Shown here piece after piece: positions 15,139-22,385 of a stretch of DNA of 32,080 bases. The stretch spans positions 1 to 32,080 of IMG/VR virus record IMGVR_UViG_3300015199_000013, one strand, 5' to 3'. The stretch is from a virus. The notes below the pieces were generated by a model. That model was not told the origin of the DNA. It saw nothing but the letters and a program-made list of their open reading frames with translations, and ran no database searches. The position numbers and the translations under genes are program-made. How positions within the stretch are numbered: position 1 is the first letter of the stretch; each line of letters starts with the position of its first letter.

Positions 15139-16071
15139 TCAGTCGTCGTCGTTGGCGATGCGTATCCGCATCGCGGTGGCGGTACGAGCCCGCTGGTCGT
15201 CCGCTACGGGCTCCGGAGGCGTCTCCGCGGCCGGAACGTCCTCGGCCGGTTCGGGGGGCGTCTCGTCGCCTGCGGTCGGTGCGGGTGGTTCGATGCCCGG
15301 CTCGTCGCCGCGACGCTCGAGGAGGCCCGCCAGGTTAACCCCGGCGCGACCGAGCACTCCCGTGAGGGAACGCATCGCCAGCTCAGCCGACGTCTGCGGG
15401 TACGCGCCCTGCGCGCAGACCGCGGTGTCGTAGAGCTGGCCGATCTCAAGAATGGTGCGAAGCTCGTCCTCGAAGTCGTTCTCGTCGACGGTCGAGTCGT
15501 ACTGAGCACGCGCGATCGTGAACGCGAAGCTCATCTGGTCGACGATGCCGCGGTTCATCTTCGCGGCGAGCGACACGACGTCGGGGTCGGCCGGGTCGAG
15601 ACGCGCGAACACGCGCAACCCCTCGTCGTCGGAGCTGAGCTCGAGGCCGCCGACGCCGTCGACGTTCGTGCGCGCGATCGCGCGGGTCATGTCGTGGCCG
15701 ATGTTCAGGTGAACGTCCGGGCTGGTGGCGAGGACGGTGTCGAACGCGCCGGGCGCGATGACCTCGCGGAGCCGCCACCACGAGCCGTCGTACAGGATCG
15801 TTTCCTGGTCGTAGACGGCGGCGTACCCGGTGAGGGTGAAGCTGCCGTCGCCGGTGCCGGACGCGTCACGGAACTCGACGTCGCGGAACCGGACGAGTGC
15901 GTGGCGGGCTTCCACGACGCCGGCGGCGTCGAGGAGGGCGCTGTTCGTGGTCGCGTCGCCGCGTGCGAGCGCGGTCGTTTCGACGATCGCGTTGGGCGCG
16001 AGGCCGAGGCTGCGGATTTGCGCCTGCATGCGGCGGCGCTCCGCGAGGACTGCGGAGTCGAGGTTGCTCAA
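15139..16071 (-). CDS. Prohead (capsid maturation) protease, family S78
   Basis: A 310-residue protein starting at TTG 16071 with AGGAG 9 bases upstream. The domain begins near residue 60 with TLTGYAAVYDQ and WWRLREVIAPGAF. His126 in LNIGHD and Ser181 in VDQMSFAF are the expected catalytic histidine and serine of the HK97 protease, with the acidic residue probably in the FARLDPADPD segment. It cleaves the capsid delta domain during maturation. The C-terminal 80 residues are rich in proline and acidic residues, and the first 55 residues are helical. It sits between portal and capsid genes, as in HK97. Confidence 0.92.
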   Translation of the reverse strand: MSNLDSAVLAERRRMQAQIRSLGLAPNAIVETTALARGDATTNSALLDAAGVVEARHALVRFRDVEFRDASGTGDGSFTLTGYAAVYDQETILYDGSWWRLREVIAPGAFDTVLATSPDVHLNIGHDMTRAIARTNVDGVGGLELSSDDEGLRVFARLDPADPDVVSLAAKMNRGIVDQMSFAFTIARAQYDSTVDENDFEDELRTILEIGQLYDTAVCAQGAYPQTSAELAMRSLTGVLGRAGVNLAGLLERRGDEPGIEPPAPTAGDETPPEPAEDVPAAETPPEPVADDQRARTATAMRIRIANDDD

Positions 16072-16083
16072 GGTCGTGTTCTC

Positions 16084-17334
16084 CTAGCCGCTGTCGGCTG
16101 GGTCGCTGTTGTCGCCGGCGCCAGGGTTCGGGGCGCCGCCGACCGGGGTGATGAGGAGCTTGTCCGCGTCGGGGTCGCTGCTGCGAGGTAGGTTGACCAT
16201 CGCGCGGCCTTCGTTCGCGGTCATGACGCCGACCTGCTTGAGGCTGTGGATCATGGACGCGATCGTCGTGATGTCTCCCCGGCGGAGCTCGTCGACGTCG
16301 AAGCGGGCGTAGCGGCGAGCGCCGCGGCCAGTCGTCGGGAACAGGTCGGGGTCTGCGCTGACCGCGCGCTCGATCCGTCGCATGCGGTGGAGGAGGCTGA
16401 AGCGGAGGAAGATGTCGGCCCACAGCTCTGCGCTCTTCGGCGGCTGCGGCCGGCCGATAGCGGCATGGACGAGCTCGGCCGGGAAGATCCGCCACATGCG
16501 CGCGACGTCGAGCGCGACGAGGTTGGAAAGCTCGACCGCCTGCGAGTCCTGGAGGGTCGGCGCGAGCTGCGTGACGCTCTTGACGTCGCCCCAGATCAGG
16601 CCGGGCTTGCCGGGCTGGCCGGAGTGGCGCGCCATCCACGAGTTGAGCAGCTCCTCCCGCTGGATGCCGGTCGGAAATGCGCCGCTGGCGTCGAGGACGA
16701 TGCCGGGGCTGCCGTCGTTGTCGAAGTAGCGGCCGCGGTACTCCTCGAGCTTGTTCGCGTTGTCGAGCGGGGTGCGGTGCAGCTCGAGCTTCGACAGGCC
16801 GGTGGCGGCGCCAGGCATCGGCGACCAGCCCTTGATGAAGATCACCTGGTCGGTGACGTCCGTGACCTGGCCGTCGACTCTCGCTTTAATCACGCGCGGC
16901 GCGTTCGTCTTCGGCCGGTCGACCATGAACAGGCGCGGATCCATCGGCACCATCTCCAGCACCTGCCGGCTGCCGCGCGACGTGCGGTCGACGTTCTTCC
17001 ACACGAACGCGCCCTGCTCGAGCTCGATCGACGTGCTGACGTCGCACCAGAGATCGAAGCTCGTGTCGCCTTCGGCGGGGTCCTGCAAGATCGCGGCCTG
17101 CGGCGCGTTCAACACGAGCTCCCGCTCCGAGGCGTCGCCCTGGTAGACGCGCATGACGGGGATCCCGAGCGACTCGGAGACGAGCTGGACAGCGCACGCG
17201 ACCGCTGCGACGCCGAGCTGCTGCGCGCGCAGCGCGGTCCCGGACAGCGACATCTTCGAGCCGGGCGGCGGGATCAGCGCCGAAGCCTCGAACAGGCGAA
17301 GCTCGCGGTCGCCCTGGCGGCTGGAGAGGATCAC
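16084..17334 (-). CDS. Portal protein (HK97 type)
   Basis: A 416-residue protein starting at GTG 17334, overlapping the upstream stop as GTGA. Family features include VAAVACAVQLVSESLGIPVMR, the EQGAFVWKNVDR strand, VIFIKGWSPM with LSKLELHR, and the C-terminal helical PAELVHAAIG then ELWADIFLRFSLLHRMRRIERAVSADPDLFP, followed by the D-rich clip. The portal forms the dodecameric DNA entry ring. It ends in an acidic proline/glycine tail. The placement between terminase and prohead protease is canonical. Confidence 0.93.
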   Translation of the reverse strand: MILSSRQGDRELRLFEASALIPPPGSKMSLSGTALRAQQLGVAAVACAVQLVSESLGIPVMRVYQGDASERELVLNAPQAAILQDPAEGDTSFDLWCDVSTSIELEQGAFVWKNVDRTSRGSRQVLEMVPMDPRLFMVDRPKTNAPRVIKARVDGQVTDVTDQVIFIKGWSPMPGAATGLSKLELHRTPLDNANKLEEYRGRYFDNDGSPGIVLDASGAFPTGIQREELLNSWMARHSGQPGKPGLIWGDVKSVTQLAPTLQDSQAVELSNLVALDVARMWRIFPAELVHAAIGRPQPPKSAELWADIFLRFSLLHRMRRIERAVSADPDLFPTTGRGARRYARFDVDELRRGDITTIASMIHSLKQVGVMTANEGRAMVNLPRSSDPDADKLLITPVGGAPNPGAGDNSDPADSG

Positions 17335-17609
17335 AGCTGCGCGTCCTCGACGAGGATCTCACGGAAGAACACGCTCGCGACCGGGACCTCGTAGACCGTG
17401 CCGCGCGGCGTGTCCTCGACGCTCTGAGTCGAGTCGACGACACGCGGCCGCTCGAGGACGTAGTGCGGACCGGCGAGCGTGTCCACGACCCCCGTGAGGA
17501 GCCCCTCGAACGTCATGTCGATCTTGCCGCCCGGCCCGATCGCCTGCAGCCGAACGAATCTCGCCGGCGGCGGTGGCGGTGGCGGAGTCTTCTTCGTGAA
17601 CCAACCCAT
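17331..17609 (-). CDS. Small hypothetical protein between terminase and portal
   Basis: A 92-residue protein starting at ATG 17609 (one-base overlap with the terminase stop) and ending on a GTGA overlap with portal. It opens MGWFTKK followed by a run of seven prolines, then a compact beta-rich domain (ARFVRLQAIGPGGKIDMTF, then VDTLAGPHYVLERPRVV). No recognised domain. The polyproline stretch would slow ribosomes without EF-P and could affect the expression of the coupled portal gene, but this is inference. Confidence 0.7.
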   Translation of the reverse strand: MGWFTKKTPPPPPPPARFVRLQAIGPGGKIDMTFEGLLTGVVDTLAGPHYVLERPRVVDSTQSVEDTPRGTVYEVPVASVFFREILVEDAQL

Positions 17610-19423
17610 CAGCCTGCGCCTCCCTGGAACGTTTCGGTGGAGTTTTTGCCCGTTTCCGGGGCGTCGACTGCGACTGCGAAGCCGCCCGCGAACCCGTCGG
17701 TACGGGCGTTCAGGGCGCGCCAGGCGGCCATCACGGACGCGGTTGCGGCGTCGATGGGGAAGTCGCGGCCGGGCTTGTCGATCTTGTCGAACTCCTTCGT
17801 GCCGACCATCGACGTGACACCGACGCAGTTGCCGAGATGGCGGGCGAGTACTTCGTCGCCGTCGTGCGCCCACGTGGCCTCGTCGACACCCTTGCGGAAG
17901 GCGCGGACAGCGTCCTTCATATCGTTCGAGTTCGGGTGCATCGGCGCGATCGTGAAGCCGGCCCGGGCGAGGTGGTTGGCCTCGGTCACGAAGTACTGGT
18001 CGTCGAACACGATCTCGCGGATGCGGTAGTCGCGGGCGAGGTCGTGGATGTACGGCTCGACGAGTTCCTCGTTGCGGAGGATCGTGTCGCGCACGTGAAC
18101 ATGCGCCGGCTTCGCCGGGTTCGTGGACCAGACCTTCGCTTTCAGATGGATCCGGCCGTTCGGGCCGCGCCAGCCGTAGACGACGGCGGTGCAGTCGCCG
18201 CTGTAGGCCGCGTCGATGCCGACGAAGATCTCCGCGCCTAGCGGAGCCTGAGCCAGGTCGGTTAGACCGGCCCAGGCCCCGCGAGGCAGCCAGGGGCGCA
18301 GGCCGCGCGTCGGCTGGTTCATGTGCAGCCGACGCCAGGCGCCCTCGTCGGCGCCGGGCCTGTGCAGAAGAGCGATGATCGCTTTCGGGTCGAGCGTCGA
18401 GAGCGGGTTGCAAGCGCGGACGAGCGCGGGGTTCTCGATGTCGCGGTCGTCGTCCTCGGGCAGCCCGTACCAGTGCATGAGCGTGCCGGAGTCCTCGTCT
18501 TCGAGGATCGCGAGGCACCCGTCGCGGGAGACGCGCAGCTTCGGGTGGTTCATCGCGGCCTGGTGGAACTCGGCCAGCATCGTCCCGTAGTCGAAGTACG
18601 CCTGCGAGATCGCGACCATCCACGACTCCGGGTGCCGCTTCTGCAAGGCCTCGCTGATCGCGTTGAATCCCTCGCGCTGGTGGGGGTGCTTGAACTGCCA
18701 CCACTCGTCGACGATGCCGGCGCTCGGGTTGATGCCGTGCGCGTTGAAGCCCTCCGACGACAGCAGCGAGTACTCGCCGTCGGTGTCGGGGCACCGGATC
18801 ATCTCGGCGCTCTTCTTCAGGAACCGGCCGAGGTCGCCGTCCTTCATCGACTTGTCGATGAACTTGTGCGCGAAGCCGGCCTGCGACTTCGCGCCGGCGA
18901 TCCCGAACACCTCCGGCACGTCATCGATCGGCGGATCCATGAGCGCGTTCACGCCGAGCACCGCCGCGATCGGCGTCTTGCCGTTCCCCTTAGGGATCCC
19001 GTACAGCCCGAACGTGTAGACGCGGCCGCCAGACGGATGCCGCCGCCAGAACGGACGGATGAAATCCTCCTGGAAACCCTCAAGCCTGAACGGCTTCCCG
19101 GCGCGCGCGCCGGCGTAGTGGCGAAAGAACCGCGGGAAGAAGTTGACGACCCGGTCAGCGCTCCGCGGCGGACCCAGCGTCTGCAGCAGCTCAGGGAGAC
19201 TCTTCCTGGTCCGCGCCTGCTTGTGATGGAGCTCCGGGATCGCATTGGCGAAATCGCGGGCGAAGCGACGACGCGCGAGGTCTTGGCTGGCGTCCTTGTA
19301 AGCCTGCTGAATGACGGAGAGCGTCTTCCAAGGGACGAGCGGGCCGTCGAGCATCTGCCGATGCCGCTCAACGCGAAAGGTGCCGTCACGGATGAGCTCG
19401 CGAAGATCTTTCTGCCTAGACAC
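17609..19423 (-). CDS. terL: Terminase large subunit
   Basis: A 604-residue protein. I start at GTG 19423, two bases after the upstream stop; further upstream extension is serine/arginine-rich shadow. ATPase: Walker A at residues 142-150 (GIPKGNGKT), Walker B at 237-240 (IVDE) with the following WWQFKHP. Nuclease: Asp404 in VGIDAAYSGD, acidic pair 474-475 in IVFDDQYF, and Asp558 in DFPIDAATA fit the RNaseH-like metal ligands. It packages DNA through the portal. This is the Terminase_1-like family of siphophages. No gap or frameshift is seen. Confidence 0.95.
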   Translation of the reverse strand: MSRQKDLRELIRDGTFRVERHRQMLDGPLVPWKTLSVIQQAYKDASQDLARRRFARDFANAIPELHHKQARTRKSLPELLQTLGPPRSADRVVNFFPRFFRHYAGARAGKPFRLEGFQEDFIRPFWRRHPSGGRVYTFGLYGIPKGNGKTPIAAVLGVNALMDPPIDDVPEVFGIAGAKSQAGFAHKFIDKSMKDGDLGRFLKKSAEMIRCPDTDGEYSLLSSEGFNAHGINPSAGIVDEWWQFKHPHQREGFNAISEALQKRHPESWMVAISQAYFDYGTMLAEFHQAAMNHPKLRVSRDGCLAILEDEDSGTLMHWYGLPEDDDRDIENPALVRACNPLSTLDPKAIIALLHRPGADEGAWRRLHMNQPTRGLRPWLPRGAWAGLTDLAQAPLGAEIFVGIDAAYSGDCTAVVYGWRGPNGRIHLKAKVWSTNPAKPAHVHVRDTILRNEELVEPYIHDLARDYRIREIVFDDQYFVTEANHLARAGFTIAPMHPNSNDMKDAVRAFRKGVDEATWAHDGDEVLARHLGNCVGVTSMVGTKEFDKIDKPGRDFPIDAATASVMAAWRALNARTDGFAGGFAVAVDAPETGKNSTETFQGGAG

Positions 19424-19424
19424 A

Positions 19425-19613
19425 TCAGCTGCCGCTCTTGCGCTTCGCGTCGCGCCACGTCGTGATGTCGGCCGGGTCGACCCGCCGCGCCGCGCGCAGC
19501 TTCTTCCGCCTGGCCAGCTTCTTCCGCTGCAACCGCCGCTGCTCCGCCGCGAGCCGCTCGCTGGCACACGAATCCCACTTCTTGCGCCGCAGATCGTGAC
19601 GCTGGCCGGCCAT
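19425..19613 (-). CDS. Small basic protein upstream of terminase
   Basis: A 62-residue protein, ATG 19613 with GGAG 10 bases upstream and a stop (TGA 19425-19427) that lies next to the terminase GTG. Highly basic (KKW, RLQRKKLARRKKLRAARR) and largely helical. It could be a packaging accessory, DNA-binding peptide or a partial relic, but no family was recognised. The convergent plus-strand gene begins 33 bases upstream. Confidence 0.55.
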   Translation of the reverse strand: MAGQRHDLRRKKWDSCASERLAAEQRRLQRKKLARRKKLRAARRVDPADITTWRDAKRKSGS

Positions 19614-19645
19614 CAGCTAGCCGCTCCGACTGCGACGATTCGCGC

Positions 19646-20122
19646 ATGGGGATCGTGAAGCTGAGCTGCCATGACTGCGGTGCGGAACTGCTCTGGCAGC
19701 GGCAGCGAGGTCGTCGGCCGAAGTACTGCGACAGCTGCAAAGCCGAACGCCGTCGGGAGCTTCGCCGTCTTCGTGTTCGTAGCCGCGTCACGCTCCAGGA
19801 TCGTCCCTGCATCGACTGTGGCGCCACGGTCGTCCGCGTGGGGGCAAGAGGGCAGGTCCGGAAACGCTGCCGCGCCTGCCGCCAGGCGCTCATCATCCGT
19901 CTTGGACGTCGTACCGCCCACTGGGGGCGTGTGCGTGCCGAGGTCTTGAGGCGAGCGAATGGACTCTGTGAACGCCGCGATGTCGGCTGCATGATCGTGG
20001 CGACAGGCGTTCATCTCGACCGGCCGGATGGGGACCATCGAAGGGCCGTGCCTGAGCAGTGCGTCGCGATCTGTGGCCGCTGCCATGCGCGTCTTCATGC
20101 GCTAGAGCGCTCCGTTGCCTGA
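19646..20122 (+). CDS. Zinc-ribbon HNH endonuclease-like protein, opposite strand
   Basis: A 158-residue protein on the plus strand inside an otherwise leftward module. Two zinc pairs precede the nuclease region: CHDC (res 8-11) with CDSC (28-31), then CIDC (55-58) with CRAC (73-76). The HNH-like core at about 90-155 has RAEVLRRANGLCERRDVGC, VHLDRPDGDHRRA and CVAICGRCHARLH, with the H-D-H and C-x2-C-H arrangement of HNH enzymes. It resembles the minus-strand HNH gene next door. Codons end in T and A more often than in neighbours, suggesting separate acquisition. No clear ribosome binding site. Its 3' end overlaps that gene by 28 bp. Confidence 0.75.
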   Translation: MGIVKLSCHDCGAELLWQRQRGRRPKYCDSCKAERRRELRRLRVRSRVTLQDRPCIDCGATVVRVGARGQVRKRCRACRQALIIRLGRRTAHWGRVRAEVLRRANGLCERRDVGCMIVATGVHLDRPDGDHRRAVPEQCVAICGRCHARLHALERSVA

Positions 20123-20541
20123 GCTGACGCACTGGCGATTTTCCCCAGTGCGCGCGCTCCCCTAGGCGCGGGGCGCGCGGAGGTTCTCGCTGTATGACCC
20201 ACCCCCCCTTGGGGTCGGCTGCGTCGGCCGTCGACGACGCCGTGGCAGTGAGCGCACGCGCTCGTGAGATCGTCGACGGCCGCGATGTCGTGGTTGCCCT
20301 CGAGTTCAGGGCGGAGGTGGACGCTCGTCGCGAGACCCGTGCAGCCCGCGTCAACGCGGAGCATGCACTGATGGTCGTCGCGCTCGAGCGTAAACTTGCG
20401 AAGGGACTGCCAGAGCCACGTCGTGCGGCCGTGCGCGCGACGCTTCTTCTGCCGGCGGCGGCTGTCAGCCTGGAGAGAGTCGCAGTTGTGCGGCTCGCCT
20501 GGCATGACGATGGTCCTGCACTTGCAGATCCGTCCGATCAC
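20095..20541 (-). CDS. HNH endonuclease
   Basis: A 148-residue protein from GTG 20541, overlapping the upstream stop as GTGA. HNH core: LRKFTLERDDHQCMLR, then GC, SVHLRPELEGNHDIAAVDDL, and CAHCHGVVDGRR. The CxxC pairs and central histidine (in VHLRPE) and the final C-x2-C-H are as expected. HNH nucleases next to terminase genes are required for packaging-site cleavage in several phages, so this one probably acts in DNA packaging. The C-terminal 40 residues are low-complexity Ala/Arg. It shares a long alignable stretch with the plus-strand gene at 19646-20122. Confidence 0.88.
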   Translation of the reverse strand: MIGRICKCRTIVMPGEPHNCDSLQADSRRRQKKRRAHGRTTWLWQSLRKFTLERDDHQCMLRVDAGCTGLATSVHLRPELEGNHDIAAVDDLTSACAHCHGVVDGRRSRPQGGVGHTARTSARPAPRGARALGKIASASAQATERSSA

Positions 20542-21029
20542 GCCGACACCCCGACCGCTGCAGCGGTGGTCTCGTGCTTGGCGAGGTCGGCGGCGTCGAC
20601 GCCGTCGAGGCGCTGCTCGAGCAGCTCGAGCAGCGTGTTCGCCTCGCCGCGGCTGAGATCGTTGGCGCTTTCGATCTGCCGACGGAACCGTTGCGATGCC
20701 TCGACGAGGATCTGCCGCTTCGTGGTGCGGCGATCAACGCCGTTCGCGATGTCAAGCTCGCTGCACTTCGCATGGAACGCGCGCCGCTGACCGTCCGTCC
20801 ACGGCAGCGCGGACGGGTCAGGCGCCTGGCCGAGGAGGCCTTGCTCGTGTGCGCGATGCACGGCGGCGGTCATGTTCGTGGCGTCGCCGAGCTTGTCCAG
20901 GATCGCGCGGCGGAGCTGCTTCACCGTGCCGGCGGGAATGCCGACCCTCACTGCGGTCGCGTCGACCGTTTCGCCGCGTGCGGCGCCGGCGAGCGTGTCG
21001 AGCTCGATCGGCGAGAGGGTGATAGGCAA
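20538..21029 (-). CDS. LuxR-type HTH protein in small-terminase position
   Basis: A 163-residue protein starting at TTG 21029; an in-frame TAG lies just upstream, so this is the only early start, although no Shine-Dalgarno is visible. Residues 5-65 match the GerE/LuxR HTH: LSPIELDTLAGAARGETV, then VGIPAGTVKQLRRAILDKLG and the AHEQGLL end. Residues 75-150 (WTDGQRRAFHAKCSELDIA, then DLSRGEANTLLELLEQRL) resemble the GemA/Mu gp16 style of helical domain. It is the gene upstream of HNH and large terminase, the usual site of the small subunit, and DNA binding fits. A transcription regulator is the alternative. Confidence 0.6.
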   Translation of the reverse strand: MPITLSPIELDTLAGAARGETVDATAVRVGIPAGTVKQLRRAILDKLGDATNMTAAVHRAHEQGLLGQAPDPSALPWTDGQRRAFHAKCSELDIANGVDRRTTKRQILVEASQRFRRQIESANDLSRGEANTLLELLEQRLDGVDAADLAKHETTAAAVGVSA

Positions 21030-21048
21030 GGGCGTCTAGGTAGGGATT

Positions 21049-21084
21049 GCCGGCGAGGCGAGGTGCGGCGCTCGCCTCGCCGGC
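21049..21084. repeat. 14-bp perfect inverted repeat upstream of the packaging genes
   Basis: Positions 21049-21062 and 21071-21084 are exact reverse complements with an 8-base loop, 20 bases upstream of the LuxR-type HTH start. No U tract follows. The 150-base gap 21030-21177 holds no convincing gene, is G+C-rich and lies where cos sites are often found, just before the small terminase gene. It could be an operator, part of a packaging site, or a leader hairpin. Confidence 0.55.
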
Positions 21085-21177
21085 CTGCGCGCGCACGACA
21101 CAGCACCCGGGGAAAGACGGGATTGCCGCTCAGAGCGGCTCGCGGTCAGCGCGCGCTCGCAGCTAGCCGGAGTCGAG

Positions 21178-21277
21178 GCGGCCGCGAAAGTCTGGGAGTG
21201 GTCTGATCTCAAGAACACGAAAGCCCGCACGATGGCGGGCTTGAGGTCGGTCCTGTGGCGTTGCGGGAGGGAGGGTA
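21178..21277 (-). repeat. ~100-bp direct repeat, copy A (downstream edge of fibre cassette)
   Basis: This segment aligns with 25332-25430 with about nine mismatches and one single-base gap. Read on the minus strand it contains a conserved tract ending in GGAGGGAGGGTA complement, the terminator, and a NotI-like GCGGCCGC edge. Same orientation as copy B. Confidence 0.85.
21206..21242 (-). terminator. Rho-independent terminator of the fibre cassette
   Basis: On the minus strand an 8-bp stem (21235-21242 with 21221-21228) with a 6-base loop is followed by TCGTGTTCTT, a moderately T-rich tail. It lies 47 bases past the fibre gene stop (21289). It is within direct repeat copy A. Confidence 0.75.
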
Positions 21278-21288
21278 CCAAACGGGGT

Positions 21289-22230
21289 CTAGCTCACCGT
21301 GCAAAGGCCGCGCGCGACCGTGGCCTTCGACCCGTCCGTGAGGGTTCCGATCGCGGTGAACTCGGCCGGGGTTGCGAGCGCGCTGGTCTGTGCGGCGGTG
21401 AGGTCGAACGAGACGCTGCCGGCGCCGGGTGTGCCGTTGACGGTCAGGCCGGTGCCGATCTTCAGCTGGACGCTGGCGAGCGTCGGCCCTGACCACGGGA
21501 ACGTGATCGCGCGGCCGTCGGCGGCCTTGTAGTCGTCGCCGGCGATCAGGTCGAGCTTCCCTGCCACCGCGGTCGGCGACACAAGCGTCAGAGAGCCGGT
21601 GCCGAGGAGGTCGGTCTTCGCCTTGATCGCGACGACGTCGGTGAGGATGGTGGCGACGTCGGCGTTGTCGGGGCCGACGTAGGCGCTGCTGGCGAGCCGC
21701 GAACTGATCGCCGCGTCGAGGAACTGGAGGAGCTTCCCGACGCTGTTCGCTGTGTTGTGGCTCGTCACGACCTCGTCGAGGAGGTCGGACGGGAGGCGCG
21801 CCATCAGCGTGACGACGTCGGCGAGGATGGTGACGATGTCCGCGTTGTCCGGGGCCGTATAGCCGGCAGTGGCGAGCCGCGTCGAGACCGCGACGTCGAG
21901 CTGGTCGAGTTTCGCGGCGCGCGCGGTCGTGTATTGGGCTCCGTCGACTTCGGCTACCCCGATCACGTCGGTGCTGTAGGCGTACGCGGTTCCGCTGTAA
22001 AGCCAGGCAGCCTCAACTACGTCGCCGTCCGCGTACGTGTTGGCGGGGATCTTGACCTCGTACCCGTACGCGATGTCCGGGTTCTGCGTGACCGCCGGCG
22101 TCGAGCCGCTGTTGTAGGTCGTGGCCGCGCCGCCGTTGACGCGCACCTTGCAGGTGACGTTCGCGAGGACGGTCAAGTCGCTGCGGAGCTGCGCGGCGAG
22201 CGCGAGCGCGTGGTCGCGTGGGTGGGTCAC
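21289..22230 (-). CDS. Tail fibre-like protein with repeated trimerisation segments
   Basis: A 313-residue protein starting at GTG 22230 (GTGA overlap). The N-terminal ~115 residues are beta-rich. Residues 120-220 contain two copies of a unit: VSTRLATAGYTAPDNADIVT and ISSRLASSAYVGPDNADVAT, each followed by a LxDVVxxxAK-type helix, a common fibre repeat that forms trimeric coiled coils. A C-terminal beta domain with TGLTVNGTPGAGSVSFDLTAAQ follows. It starts MTHPRDHAL, and the upstream small gene starts MTDPRDHCW, an unexplained shared leader. It ends just before the terminator. Probably a distal side-fibre or accessory fibre. Confidence 0.75.
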   Translation of the reverse strand: MTHPRDHALALAAQLRSDLTVLANVTCKVRVNGGAATTYNSGSTPAVTQNPDIAYGYEVKIPANTYADGDVVEAAWLYSGTAYAYSTDVIGVAEVDGAQYTTARAAKLDQLDVAVSTRLATAGYTAPDNADIVTILADVVTLMARLPSDLLDEVVTSHNTANSVGKLLQFLDAAISSRLASSAYVGPDNADVATILTDVVAIKAKTDLLGTGSLTLVSPTAVAGKLDLIAGDDYKAADGRAITFPWSGPTLASVQLKIGTGLTVNGTPGAGSVSFDLTAAQTSALATPAEFTAIGTLTDGSKATVARGLCTVS

Positions 22231-22385
22231 GCTGGCTCCTCTTCGTAGGCACAGTCCTCGCAGGCACATGCGGGAACGTGGTCGAGTTGGTGCTTGTCGC
22301 ACCGCGGCTCGTCGGTTCCGCTGACGTGGAGTGTGGTTGTCGCGGCTTCGCCGCAGACCCAGCAATGGTCGCGGGGGTCGGTCAT
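22227..22385 (-). CDS. Cysteine-rich mini-protein (zinc-binding-like)
   Basis: A 52-residue protein starting at ATG 22385 (ATGA overlap with the spike stop) and ending GTGA into the fibre gene. It has a CWVCGE pair, then RCDKHQ, then ACACEDC: six cysteines plus histidines, fitting one or two zinc sites. It is translationally coupled between two structural genes. It may be a folding or assembly chaperone for the spike or an independent regulator; this is inferred only from position. Its first seven residues match the next gene's start. Confidence 0.7.
   Translation of the reverse strand: MTDPRDHCWVCGEAATTTLHVSGTDEPRCDKHQLDHVPACACEDCAYEEEPA

Noticed and set aside
13759-16191. An 810-codon plus-strand frame across capsid and protease
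   Set aside because: Antisense of two strongly recognised genes; composition typical of a reversed high-G+C coding region.
16246-17394. Long plus-strand frame across the portal gene
   Set aside because: Antisense shadow of a clear portal gene, rich in Arg, Ala and Val without motifs.
19613-20098. A 161-codon minus-strand frame opposite the zinc-ribbon HNH gene
   Set aside because: No motif, no ribosome signal, and it is antisense to a protein with eight well-placed cysteines.
21036-21281. 81-codon minus-strand frame over terminator A
   Set aside because: It includes the terminator and repeat sequence and has no protein-like features.
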